Shown here one piece after another: positions 18,475-26,745 of a DNA stretch of 64,000 nucleotides. The stretch is taken from positions 2,659,001 to 2,723,000 of the forward strand of contig NC_014248.1 in NCBI RefSeq assembly GCF_000196515.1, in the 5' to 3' direction. The translations under genes and the position numbers were made by a program. Origin of the DNA: 'Nostoc azollae' 0708. GTDB lineage: Bacteria; Cyanobacteriota; Cyanobacteriia; Cyanobacteriales; Nostocaceae. Position 1 is the first letter of the stretch, and each line of letters begins with the position of its first letter. The notes beneath the pieces are model-generated. The model saw only the letters and a list, made by a program, of their open reading frames with translations, was not told the origin of the DNA and did no database searches.

Positions 18475-19419
18475 GTGGCGCAGTTTCAAATTGAATGTGT
18501 AGAGTCTAATACAGAGGAAAGTCGGAGTCATTACAGTAAATTTGTTCTTGAGCCTCTAGAACGTGGTCAAGGAATAACAGTAGGCAACGCGCTGCGGCGG
18601 GTTTTACTTTCTAATTTAGAGGGTACAGCAGTTACAGCAGTGCGTATTGACGGTGTTAGTCATGAGTTTGCCACAGTTCCAGGTGTGCGAGAAGACGTGC
18701 TGGAAATCCTGATGCGAATGAAGGAAGTCATACTCAAAAACTATTCTTCTCAGCCTCAGATTGGTCGGTTACTTGTTAACGGACCAGTAACAGTCACTGC
18801 GGCACATTTTGATTTACCCAGTGAAGTAGAAGTCATTGACCCAACCCAGTATGTAGCTACCATAGCAGACGGTGGCAAACTGGAAATGGAATTTCGCATT
18901 GAGAGAGGTAAAGGATATCGCACTGTAGAGAGGGGAAGAGAAGAAGCTACATCTTTGGACTTTCTCCAAATCGACTCTGTGTTTATGCCAGTGCGAAAAG
19001 TCAACTACAGCGTTGAAGAAGCTCGTGGGGATGGATCGCTCAAAGATAGACTGCTGTTAGAAGTTTGGACTAATGGTAGTATTTCCCCTCAAGAAGCACT
19101 ATCCTCAGCAGCTGGAATTTTGGTAGATTTATTCAACCCCTTGAAAGATATCTCCCTGGAACCAACAGATACAGGTTCAGATATTCCAGACGATCCAACT
19201 GCTCAAATTCCCATTGAAGAATTGCAACTTTCTGTCCGAGCTTATAACTGTCTCAAACGGGCGCAAGTTAACTCTGTGGCAGATTTGTTGGATTACACCC
19301 AAGAAGACCTCCTAGAAATTAAAAACTTTGGTCAAAAGTCAGCGGAAGAGGTAGTGGAAGCTTTACAGCGACGCTTAGGCATTACCCTACCGCAAGAAAG
19401 AGGTTCTGCTCCAACCTAA
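18475..19419 (+). CDS. rpoA: DNA-directed RNA polymerase subunit alpha
   Basis: Alpha dimerises to scaffold RNA polymerase assembly. The 314-residue protein has the N-terminal domain with FVLEPLERGQGITVGNALRRVLLSNLEG and the C-terminal helix-hairpin-helix domain (about residues 245-305) with LSVRAYNCLKRAQVNSVADLL and LLEIKNFGQKSAEEVVEAL. The start is GTG 18475 with GGGAGG upstream. rplQ follows after 33 bases. Confidence 0.98.
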   Translation: MAQFQIECVESNTEESRSHYSKFVLEPLERGQGITVGNALRRVLLSNLEGTAVTAVRIDGVSHEFATVPGVREDVLEILMRMKEVILKNYSSQPQIGRLLVNGPVTVTAAHFDLPSEVEVIDPTQYVATIADGGKLEMEFRIERGKGYRTVERGREEATSLDFLQIDSVFMPVRKVNYSVEEARGDGSLKDRLLLEVWTNGSISPQEALSSAAGILVDLFNPLKDISLEPTDTGSDIPDDPTAQIPIEELQLSVRAYNCLKRAQVNSVADLLDYTQEDLLEIKNFGQKSAEEVVEALQRRLGITLPQERGSAPT

Positions 19420-19452
19420 GCCACAATCGTTAATAACAAGTAGTCCATTATT

Positions 19453-19803
19453 ATGCGTCACCGTTGTCGAGTCAAAAAACTCAGTAAACCAGCTGACCAG
19501 CGCCGCGCTCTGTTGCGAGCGCTAACTACAGAGCTAATCCGTCATGGTCGAATTACTACGACTTTAATTCGTGCTAAAGTAGTACGTAGTGAAGTTGATA
19601 GAATGATTACCCTGGCTAAAAACGGCTCTTTGCCAGCACGTCGGGCTGCACTAGGCTATATGTACGACAAAGCACTGGTTCACGCTCTATTTGAGCAAGC
19701 TCCCACTCGGTATGCTAACCGCCAAGGGGGTTATACTCGTATTCTCCATACTGTTCCACGTCGGGGCGACAACGCGGAAATGGCAATTATCGAACTAGTT
19801 TAA
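19453..19803 (+). CDS. rplQ: 50S ribosomal protein L17
   Basis: L17 lies near the tunnel exit. The 116-residue product has [20 protein letters not shown], the signature [26 protein letters not shown], and the C-terminal [25 protein letters not shown]. Order rpoA-rplQ-truA-rplM-rpsI is the common cyanobacterial arrangement. Confidence 0.98.
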   Translation: MRHRCRVKKLSKPADQRRALLRALTTELIRHGRITTTLIRAKVVRSEVDRMITLAKNGSLPARRAALGYMYDKALVHALFEQAPTRYANRQGGYTRILHTVPRRGDNAEMAIIELV

Positions 19804-19916
19804 AGTTATTAGTCATAGGGAACAGGGAACAGGGAACAGAGGGAAATAAGAAGATTAAATTATTGCCCATCACCTATTGCCTATTGCCTTCTTCCACTGA
19901 CAACTGACAAACAAGT

Positions 19917-20744
19917 ATGTTAGAAAGCCGCCAGCCTACACCAACTTATCGAGTCGCCTTGGTTATTCAATACCGAGGAACTCATTTTCGTGGCTGGCAA
20001 CGGCAATCATGCCAGCGAACCGTCCAGGAAGAAATAGAAACAGCTATAGCTACTATTCTGGGGTATCATGTCACACTCCATGGTGCAGGAAGAACCGATG
20101 CCGGAGTTCACGCAGCGGCTCAAATAGCTCATTTTGATGCTACTGGTTTTATTCCCGCACACAAGTGGGCAACAGTTCTAAACAGTTATCTACCGCCGGA
20201 TATATTAATCCGAGCTTCTGCCAGTGTAAATGACTTTTGGCACGCTCGTTTTAGTGCAGTTTCTCGACGTTATCGCTACACAATATACACTGAAGTTTTA
20301 CCGAACTTGTTCGTAAACCCCTTCAGTTGGCATTATTATTATGCGCCCTTGGATGAATCTGTAATCCAAGCTGCCCTTAAACCTCTGCTGGGAAAACATC
20401 ATTTAGCTGCTTTTCATCGTGCAGGATCAGCCAGATCACATTCCTGGGTAGAAGTACAAGTAGCCGAGTGTCATCGTAGTGGGCCATTTATCCATATTGA
20501 AATTCAGGCAAATGGATTTTTGTATGGGATGGTGCGGCTTTTAGTCGGGATGCTAGTACAGTTAGGTTCTGGACAAGTGACACTCGATAATTTCACTGAA
20601 ATCTGGAAAGAAGAACGCCGGGAAAAAGTGAAATATGCCGCGCCTCCCCAAGGCTTATGCTTGTTGCGAGTAGAGTATCCAGATTTTCCTTTTCCCAAAG
20701 AAATTTGGTACGACACCCAACCATATTTACTGTTTGGTCATTAG
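19917..20744 (+). CDS. truA: tRNA pseudouridine(38-40) synthase TruA
   Basis: TruA makes pseudouridine at positions 38-40 of the tRNA anticodon arm. The 275-residue enzyme has the catalytic Asp in GAGRTDAGVHA (D61) and supporting motifs YRGTHFRGWQRQ, FHARFSAVSRRYRY and NGFLYGMVRLLVGML. The start ATG 19917 follows a spacer of GGGAACA-type heptamers and no strong ribosome binding site, but gives a normal family N-terminus. Confidence 0.96.
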   Translation: MLESRQPTPTYRVALVIQYRGTHFRGWQRQSCQRTVQEEIETAIATILGYHVTLHGAGRTDAGVHAAAQIAHFDATGFIPAHKWATVLNSYLPPDILIRASASVNDFWHARFSAVSRRYRYTIYTEVLPNLFVNPFSWHYYYAPLDESVIQAALKPLLGKHHLAAFHRAGSARSHSWVEVQVAECHRSGPFIHIEIQANGFLYGMVRLLVGMLVQLGSGQVTLDNFTEIWKEERREKVKYAAPPQGLCLLRVEYPDFPFPKEIWYDTQPYLLFGH

Positions 20745-20839
20745 TAACAGGGAACAGGGAAGAATGACCACTGATAACTGTCAACTGATCACTGATAACT
20801 GTCAACTGACCACTGACAACTGACAAAGGACAAATAAAA

Positions 20840-21295
20840 ATGAGTAGTAAAACTTACCTTCCTCCTCAAGCATCTCTTGAGCGCGAGTGGTACGTAGTAG
20901 ATGCCACCGACAAACGCCTTGGCCGCTTGGCCAGCGAAATTGCTATGGTTCTAAGAGGTAAAAGAAAAGCTGAATATACTCCCCACTTAGACACAGGTGA
21001 TTTCGTTGTTGTCATCAACGCAGAAAAAGTAGCGGTGACAGGCAAAAAACGTACTCAAAAATTTTACCGTCGCCATTCTGGTCGTCCTGGTGGGATGAAA
21101 ACAGAGACCTTTGCTAAATTGCAACAGCGCCTACCAGAACGGATTTTAGAACACGCTGTTAAAGGTATGCTGCCTAAGAACAGCTTAGGTAAGCAATTAT
21201 TTACCAAATTGAAAGTTTACGCTGGACCTACTCATCCCCATGAGGCTCAAAAACCTAAAGAACTAATAGTTAATACAATTCCTGGAGAAAACTAA
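20840..21295 (+). CDS. rplM: 50S ribosomal protein L13
   Basis: L13 is an early assembly protein. The 151-residue product has [24 protein letters not shown], the signature HSGRPGGMK and [23 protein letters not shown]. The ribosome binding site AAAGGA continues the ACTGACA repeat that fills the upstream spacer. Its stop overlaps rpsI by one base. Confidence 0.98.
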   Translation: MSSKTYLPPQASLEREWYVVDATDKRLGRLASEIAMVLRGKRKAEYTPHLDTGDFVVVINAEKVAVTGKKRTQKFYRRHSGRPGGMKTETFAKLQQRLPERILEHAVKGMLPKNSLGKQLFTKLKVYAGPTHPHEAQKPKELIVNTIPGEN

Positions 21296-21711
21296 TGCAA
21301 GTAGCAGAAGCCAATAGCGGTCGCGCCGTTTACTGGGGTACTGGTCGCCGTAAATCAGCAGTAGCACGGGTACGCCTGGTTCCCGGCGAAGGTAACTTTG
21401 TGGTTAATGGTAAAGAAGGAGAATTATACTTCCAATTCAATGCCAACTACCTCGGAGCTATCAAAGCGCCCCTGGAGACTTTAGGACTAGAAAGCGAATA
21501 TGACATTCTGGTTAAAGCAGAAGGTGGTGGTTTGACAGGACAAGCAGATTCTATCCGCTTGGGTGTAGCCCGTGCCTTGTGTCAACTAGATCCAGATAAT
21601 CGTTCACCTTTGAAAATTGAAGGTTATCTGACTCGTGACCCACGAGCTAAAGAACGGAAAAAATACGGTTTGCACAAAGCTCGGAAAGCACCTCAATACT
21701 CCAAACGATAG
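21295..21711 (+). CDS. rpsI: 30S ribosomal protein S9
   Basis: S9 reaches its C-terminal tail to the P-site tRNA. The 138-residue product has [21 protein letters not shown], the signature [21 protein letters not shown] and the conserved C-terminus [14 protein letters not shown]. It starts in a one-base overlap with rplM (TAATG). Confidence 0.98.
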   Translation: MQVAEANSGRAVYWGTGRRKSAVARVRLVPGEGNFVVNGKEGELYFQFNANYLGAIKAPLETLGLESEYDILVKAEGGGLTGQADSIRLGVARALCQLDPDNRSPLKIEGYLTRDPRAKERKKYGLHKARKAPQYSKR

Positions 21712-21741
21712 GGGACTGGGGACTGAGGACTGGGGACTGGG
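21711..21741 (+). repeat. GGGGACT heptamer array (STRR) after rpsI
   Basis: Four tandem heptamers of GGGGACT type begin at the last base of the rpsI stop codon. No matching inverted arm is obvious in this spacer, which otherwise carries the rpmE ribosome binding site (AAAGGA). Confidence 0.7.
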
Positions 21742-21828
21742 CAAATTTCCGTACCCATCATTTCTAATCCTTAATCCCGGTGGAAACCTGAAAGTTCTAA
21801 TTGATATAGATTCACCACAAAAGGAACA

Positions 21829-22062
21829 ATGGCTAAACCTGATATTCATCCCCAGTGGTATCCAGAGGCTAAGGTCTACTGCAACGGTCAAGTTGTGATG
21901 ACTATCGGCTCTACTAAACCCGAACTGCACGTAGATGTTTGGTCTGGAAACCACCCGTTTTATACTGGTACACAGAAAATTATTGATGCTGAGGGTCGAG
22001 TTGAACGCTTCCTCCGCAAATACGGTATGTCTGGCGAGCAGAGCGGCAAAAACAAAAAGTAG
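21829..22062 (+). CDS. rpmE: 50S ribosomal protein L31
   Basis: L31 bridges the ribosomal subunits. The 77-residue product has HPQWYPEAKVYCNGQVV, HVDVWSGNHPFYTGTQKI and EGRVERFLRKYG. Zinc-type L31 has four Cys residues around these motifs; here only one (C18) remains and SGNHPF replaces the CxxC-type HPF segment, so it is a zinc-free form. The start follows AAAGGAACA. Confidence 0.96.
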   Translation: MAKPDIHPQWYPEAKVYCNGQVVMTIGSTKPELHVDVWSGNHPFYTGTQKIIDAEGRVERFLRKYGMSGEQSGKNKK

Positions 22063-22160
22063 CCGGTTGGCTGTAGCTGTTAACGACGACCCTACATTAA
22101 TGCAGGGTCGATTGTCATTTAATGCTCGAGCCAACTTGTTATTTTAATGGGATTGTACTC

Positions 22161-23255
22161 ATGGCTGAAACATACCTGCTGGAGAAACTTCAATCTGTTG
22201 AACAAACTTTTCATGAATTGACTCGTCGCCTGGCCGACCCTGATACGGCTAAAAACCCTGATGAGTATCAAAAAATTGCTAAGTCTCGTTCTTCGTTGGA
22301 AGAGGTAGTTAATACTTATGAAACTTGGAAAATTGCTCAGGAAGAATTAGTAGGGGCGCGTCAGGTACTGAAAGAGTCAAATAGCGATCCTGAGTTGCAA
22401 GAAATGGCGGCTTTGGAAGTCAAAGAACTGGAAGAAAAGCTGGAATATTTAGAAAGTCGCTTGAAGGTGTTGCTATTACCCTGTGATCCCAATGATGATA
22501 AAAACATCATGTTGGAAATTCGCGCTGGTACTGGTGGCGATGAAGCGAGTATTTGGGCTGGAGATTTGCTGCGGATGTATTCCCGCTATGCTGATACTCA
22601 GGGTTGGAAAGTGAAGCTAGTCAGTCAGTCTCTAGGTGAGATGGGCGGCTTCAAAGAGGTGATTTTAGAAATTCAAGGTGATAGGGTATACAGCAAGCTG
22701 AAGTTTGAAGCGGGAGTACATCGTGTGCAGCGCGTTCCAGCTACGGAATCTGGGGGCAGGGTTCATACTTCTACAGCTACTATTGCTATTATGCCGGAAG
22801 TGGATGATGTAGAAATACATATTGACCCGAAAGATATTGAAATGAGTACAGCCCGTTCTGGTGGTGCTGGTGGACAGAACGTAAACAAGGTGGAAACGGC
22901 TGCGGACTTGTTCCACAAACCGACAGGAATCAGAATTTTTTGTACAGAAGAACGTAGCCAGTTGCAAAATAAAGAACGGGCTATGCAAATTTTGCGGGCT
23001 AAACTCTATGAAATTAAGTTACGGGAACAACAAGAGGCTGTTACTTCGATGAGGCGATCGCAAGTCGGTACAGGTTCCCGTTCTGAAAAGATTCGCACCT
23101 ACAATTATAAAGATAGTCGGGTAACTGACCACCGTTTAGGTAACAACTTTACCCTTAACCCTGTCTTAGAAGGTGATTTAGAAACCATAGTCCAATCTTG
23201 TATATCTCAATATCAACAAGAGCGTTTAGCAGAATTAGTTGCCTCTAACAACTAA
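22161..23255 (+). CDS. prfA: Peptide chain release factor 1
   Basis: RF1 ends translation at UAA and UAG. I chose ATG 22161 ([17 protein letters not shown]), giving 364 residues; an upstream in-frame ATG at 22122 has no family support. The stop-codon-reading PAT tripeptide lies in [12 protein letters not shown], and the catalytic GGQ is in [15 protein letters not shown]. It is the last gene of the cluster, and a hairpin follows its stop. Confidence 0.97.
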   Translation: MAETYLLEKLQSVEQTFHELTRRLADPDTAKNPDEYQKIAKSRSSLEEVVNTYETWKIAQEELVGARQVLKESNSDPELQEMAALEVKELEEKLEYLESRLKVLLLPCDPNDDKNIMLEIRAGTGGDEASIWAGDLLRMYSRYADTQGWKVKLVSQSLGEMGGFKEVILEIQGDRVYSKLKFEAGVHRVQRVPATESGGRVHTSTATIAIMPEVDDVEIHIDPKDIEMSTARSGGAGGQNVNKVETAADLFHKPTGIRIFCTEERSQLQNKERAMQILRAKLYEIKLREQQEAVTSMRRSQVGTGSRSEKIRTYNYKDSRVTDHRLGNNFTLNPVLEGDLETIVQSCISQYQQERLAELVASNN

Positions 23256-23282
23256 TTTGATTTTCACAAATCAAACCTTCAG

Positions 23283-23311
23283 ATCCCCGACTTCTTAGAG
23301 AAATCGGGGAT
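23283..23311 (+). terminator. Hairpin after prfA
   Basis: ATCCCCGA (23283-23290) pairs with TCGGGGAT (23304-23311). The run after it is only moderately T-rich (ATTGTTG). A related hairpin lies at 60734-60764, so it is a dispersed terminator-like element. Confidence 0.6.
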
Positions 23312-23507
23312 ATTGTTGTATGGCTATAGCTTGTGTAATGACGTAGAAATTATACACCAAGCTGGTCTATCATATTTTATTGAAAATTCCTGTATTAATC
23401 ATGTTCTACAAAATTGGTTTTCATAGTTTAAATGTAGACTTTAGAGGTATTCGCATCAGCAGGTAACCTTTATCCTAGAAAGAGTAGCGACCTAATGGAG
23501 AGAATTC

Positions 23508-24953
23508 ATGGAATTTTTATCCGATTCCATCGTCTTATCACGGATGCAATTCGCACTCACTGCAATTTTTCATATACTTTGGCCTGTTCTGACTACAGGA
23601 ATGGGCATTTATCTAGTTATAGTTGAAGGACTATGGCTAAAAACTCGTAACCCAGATTATTATTTACACGCTCATTTTTGGTCTAAATTCTATGTTCTTA
23701 ATTTCGGTATTGGTGTAGCTACTGGTATCCCAATGGAATTTCAATTTGGAACAAACTGGGCTCCATTTTCGGAAGCTGTAGGTAACTTTTTTGGTAGCGT
23801 TATTGGCTTTGAAGCTTCTTGGGCTTTTATGCTGGAAGCTGCTTTTTTAGGAATTATGTTATTTGGTTGGGAGCGCGTCAACCCAACGATTCATTATCTT
23901 TCGACAATTTTGGTAGCTGTTGGTGCTAACCTGTCAACATTGTGGATTTTAACAGCAAATTCCTGGATGCAAACTCCTGCTGGTGGGGAATTAGTTAATG
24001 GTAAATTTGTTGTCCATGATTATTTTGAAGCAATTTTAAATCCCTTCATGATTAACAGTGTGCTGCATATGTTTTTTGCCACACTGGAAACATCTTTATT
24101 TGTGATTGGGGGAATTAGTGCTTGGTATATTCTGCAAAGACGAAATACAGCTTTTTTTTCTAAGTCTTTAAAGATAGTTTTAGCAGCTGCGATCGCAGTA
24201 GCTCCACTACAAATATATATCGGACACCTCAGTGGTGAACAGGTTTATCACTATCAACCCACCAAACTGGCGGCAATGGAAGCACAATGGAAATTTTCAC
24301 CTGCGGGAAAACCTGCTGATTGGAGTTTATTAGCTATTCCCAACGCAAAGGCCGAGAAAAACGACTGGGAAATTACTATTCCCAACGCACTAGGTTACAT
24401 TCTGGAGTTTAAACAAAATCTTTCTCAACCAGTACGGGGTTTAAAAGAGTGGAAACCAGAAGATAGACCAAAAATGGTAGGTTTAATTTATTATGCCTTC
24501 CGCATCATGATCGGCATTGGCTTTTTCTTCGCTGGATTGATGTTATTAAGTTCCCTGCAATGGTTACGGGGTAAACTTTCAGCCGATAATATTAGTCAGC
24601 AACGCTGGTTAATGTGGGGTTGGGTATTTGCTGCACCTTTAGGTTACATTGCTGTAGAGTCAGGTTGGATAGTACGTTGTGTAGGAAGACAACCTTGGGT
24701 ATTGTATGGAAAAATACGCACAGTAGACGCAGCTTCTCATTTACCTGCTAGTAATGTTTTAGTTTCCCTAACTAGCTTTACTACAGTTTACACTCTTTTA
24801 TTTATTGCCGCCTTGTACTTTAGTAGTCGCATTATTCGCACCGGGCCAAATCTTGATTTACCAATTCCTGGTGTAGAAATTACCAAACCCGCAGTAGATA
24901 CAACACCAGCAGAATTTGTGCCAGATGAACGTCCTGTAGAAGCCCAACAGTAG
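23508..24953 (+). CDS. cydA: Cytochrome bd-type quinol oxidase subunit I
   Basis: Subunit I carries the haems and oxidises (plasto)quinol while reducing oxygen. The 481-residue protein has about nine membrane segments. His22 in LTAIFHILWP and the His in NSVLHMFFATLE are the expected haem ligands, and the signature GRQPWVLYGKIRT is present. The quinol loop is short compared with E. coli CydA (522 aa), as in the cyanide-insensitive (CioA) type. cydB follows after 8 bases. Start ATG 23508 follows AATGGAGAG. Confidence 0.96.
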   Translation: MEFLSDSIVLSRMQFALTAIFHILWPVLTTGMGIYLVIVEGLWLKTRNPDYYLHAHFWSKFYVLNFGIGVATGIPMEFQFGTNWAPFSEAVGNFFGSVIGFEASWAFMLEAAFLGIMLFGWERVNPTIHYLSTILVAVGANLSTLWILTANSWMQTPAGGELVNGKFVVHDYFEAILNPFMINSVLHMFFATLETSLFVIGGISAWYILQRRNTAFFSKSLKIVLAAAIAVAPLQIYIGHLSGEQVYHYQPTKLAAMEAQWKFSPAGKPADWSLLAIPNAKAEKNDWEITIPNALGYILEFKQNLSQPVRGLKEWKPEDRPKMVGLIYYAFRIMIGIGFFFAGLMLLSSLQWLRGKLSADNISQQRWLMWGWVFAAPLGYIAVESGWIVRCVGRQPWVLYGKIRTVDAASHLPASNVLVSLTSFTTVYTLLFIAALYFSSRIIRTGPNLDLPIPGVEITKPAVDTTPAEFVPDERPVEAQQ

Positions 24954-24961
24954 GAGATTCT

Positions 24962-25975
24962 ATGGAGACGCTACAATATTTTCTCCCTCAAGTTTGGTTT
25001 GTGATTTTAGCTTTTTTCCTCTTTCTTTACGTCATACTAGATGGGTTTGACTTAGGGGTGGGGATATTATCTCTCACATCTTCTGATGAACAACGTCGGG
25101 GAATTTTGATGACTAGCTTAAGTAATATTTGGGATGCTAATGAAACTTGGTTAGTTCTCATGGCTGGAGGTTTATTTGGTGCATTTCCTCTTGCCTATAG
25201 CACAATTTTAAATGCTTTGTATATCCCGATTTTAATAATGATATTCGGCTTTATTTTCCGGGGTGTAGCGTTTGAATTTAGGGAATTATCCCAACGTAAA
25301 ATATTTTGGAATTTGGCTTTTGGGGTGGGAAGTTTCACTGCTGCACTAGGTCAAGGTTTTGCATTAGGTGCAGTTTTAAAAGGTATCAAAGTTGATGAAA
25401 ATGGGCATTTTATTGGTAGCACTTGGGACTGGTTAAGTTTACCCTCTATCTTGGTCGCGTTAACTTTAATTCAAGGCTACGTTTTAATTGGTTCTACATA
25501 TTTAGTTTGGAAAACTACCGGAGAATTACAAAATACTCACTATAAAACCGCGAAACTTGCAGCTTGGACGACTTTAATTGGTGCAGTGTTGATTACAATT
25601 ACCACACCCATAATTTATGAAGGTGCGAGGATGCGTTTGTTTCAACAGCCATTGGTTTATATCTTTGCTTTGATTCCAGTTTTGGGAGTGTGGTTAATTT
25701 GGCAACTTCTACAAAGTTTAAACCGCAAGGAAGAACGCGCACCTTTTATCTGGACTATTTTGTTATTTGTGCTTACGTTTCTGGGTTTGGGTTTGATTAT
25801 TTTCCCCTACATTATCCCCAGACAAATTACGATTTATGAAGCTGCTGCTGATCCTAGTTCCTTGGTAATAATGATCATTTTTATCGGTTTTCTGATTCCG
25901 GTGATGTTGTTTTATAATCTGTATCAGTATATTGTCTTCCGAGGAAAGGTGACTGGTGGAGAGTATGGGGAATAG
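24962..25975 (+). CDS. cydB: Cytochrome bd-type quinol oxidase subunit II
   Basis: Subunit II completes the bd oxidase. The 337-residue membrane protein has the family start QVWFVILAFFLFLYVILDGFDLG, then SNIWDANETWLVLMAGGLFGAFP and RGVAFEFRE. It shares a likely operon with cydA, with AGGAG just before its start. No small cydX-like frame was found after it. In this lineage the oxidase may support respiration at low oxygen. Confidence 0.96.
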   Translation: METLQYFLPQVWFVILAFFLFLYVILDGFDLGVGILSLTSSDEQRRGILMTSLSNIWDANETWLVLMAGGLFGAFPLAYSTILNALYIPILIMIFGFIFRGVAFEFRELSQRKIFWNLAFGVGSFTAALGQGFALGAVLKGIKVDENGHFIGSTWDWLSLPSILVALTLIQGYVLIGSTYLVWKTTGELQNTHYKTAKLAAWTTLIGAVLITITTPIIYEGARMRLFQQPLVYIFALIPVLGVWLIWQLLQSLNRKEERAPFIWTILLFVLTFLGLGLIIFPYIIPRQITIYEAAADPSSLVIMIIFIGFLIPVMLFYNLYQYIVFRGKVTGGEYGE

Positions 25976-26026
25976 TTGATATACTAAAAACGGTTTAAAA
26001 GTATTATTCTGAACCTTCTCAGAGCG

Positions 26027-26165
26027 TCTCTGAAAGAGATATTGAGGAATCTCCGAGATACTAGAGCCTACGGCATGCTACGTGTTAACGCAGTGTCCCG
26101 AAGGCATACGCTGGCTGCACTATGTTACCCGTGGCTTACGCCACACTGCGCTATCAGTATGACAT
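26027..26165 (+). repeat. Dispersed-repeat patch after cydB
   Basis: This stretch (for example CCGAAGGCATACGCTGGCTGC and GTGGCTTACGCCAC near 26130) resembles palindromic dispersed repeats of Nostocales and shares GGCTWACGCCAC...GCTATCAG with 12403-12430. It has no coding potential. The whole of 25976-26436 lacks a gene; its right part is the CRISPR leader. Confidence 0.5.
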
Positions 26166-26206
26166 AAGTTCAAGTTTCACCCGTTTGCAGTATAACTAGC
26201 TTTTTT

Positions 26207-26436
26207 GCGCGGATGGATAGGTGTTAAAAATCAAGAAACTGAAAAAATGGCTGTATCCCTTGATAGGCTTGATTTTGCAGCTGTTAATGTTATTCACCTA
26301 TCCGCGCACCTTACCCACACTGGGTTTCAGCGCTTTTTGCCCTTGACACATTTTCTAGAATGGACTATGATAATACCATCCGTGCAATGGAACCTTAGAA
26401 AACTACATATAGTATATAGGCTTTCAGCGTCCCGCT
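26207..26436 (+). promoter_or_regulatory. CRISPR leader with promoter
   Basis: An inverted repeat (GCGCGGATGGATAGGTG at 26207-26223 with CACCTATCCGCGC at 26295-26307) marks the far end of an AT-rich leader. Within it is a near-consensus promoter: TTGACA at 26343-26348, 17 bases, then TATGAT at 26366-26371. A transcript would start near 26378, about 60 bases before the first repeat. The 82-codon frame across this region is not a gene. Confidence 0.65.
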
Positions 26437-26546
26437 ATTGCAATTCCAACTAATCCCTATTAGGGATTGAAACGGTCACATCTCCACACAAAGATTTGTT
26501 CAATATTGCATTGCAATTCCAACTAATCCCTATTAGGGATAGTTTA
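26437..26546 (+). CRISPR. Minimal CRISPR array: two repeats, one spacer, no cas genes nearby
   Basis: A 37-base repeat (ATTGCAATTCCAACTAATCC ... GATTGAAAC) at 26437-26473 is followed by a 36-base spacer (26474-26509) and a second repeat from 26510. The second repeat matches for 31 bases and then diverges, as a terminal repeat does. The repeat ends in ATTGAAAC, the usual 5' crRNA handle of cyanobacterial type I and III systems, so transcription is rightward from the leader. No cas gene lies in the window, so any processing must depend on proteins made elsewhere. Confidence 0.8.
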
Positions 26547-26745
26547 TAAAGTAACCCCTACATTGTAGATTGCATTATAGCAACGCTTAAAGTACCATAT
26601 CTATCGGTGCGTAACGGTTAATTGTCACTCTCTAAAACTCCCAAATTCTTGCATAGCCGTAACACACCCTACTGAATATTTAGTTTATAAATGGGCTTTT
26701 AGGGATTTGTATTTTGCGTTACAAGCCAATCCTTTTAGTTTGCCC

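Noticed and set aside
21604-22134. 176-codon minus-strand frame over rpsI and rpmE
   Set aside because: It overlaps two certain ribosomal protein genes on the other strand and reads as a shadow.
26205-26453. 82-codon plus-strand frame before the CRISPR repeats
   Set aside because: It spans the inverted repeat, the promoter and the first CRISPR repeat, has no family pattern, and is better explained as leader.
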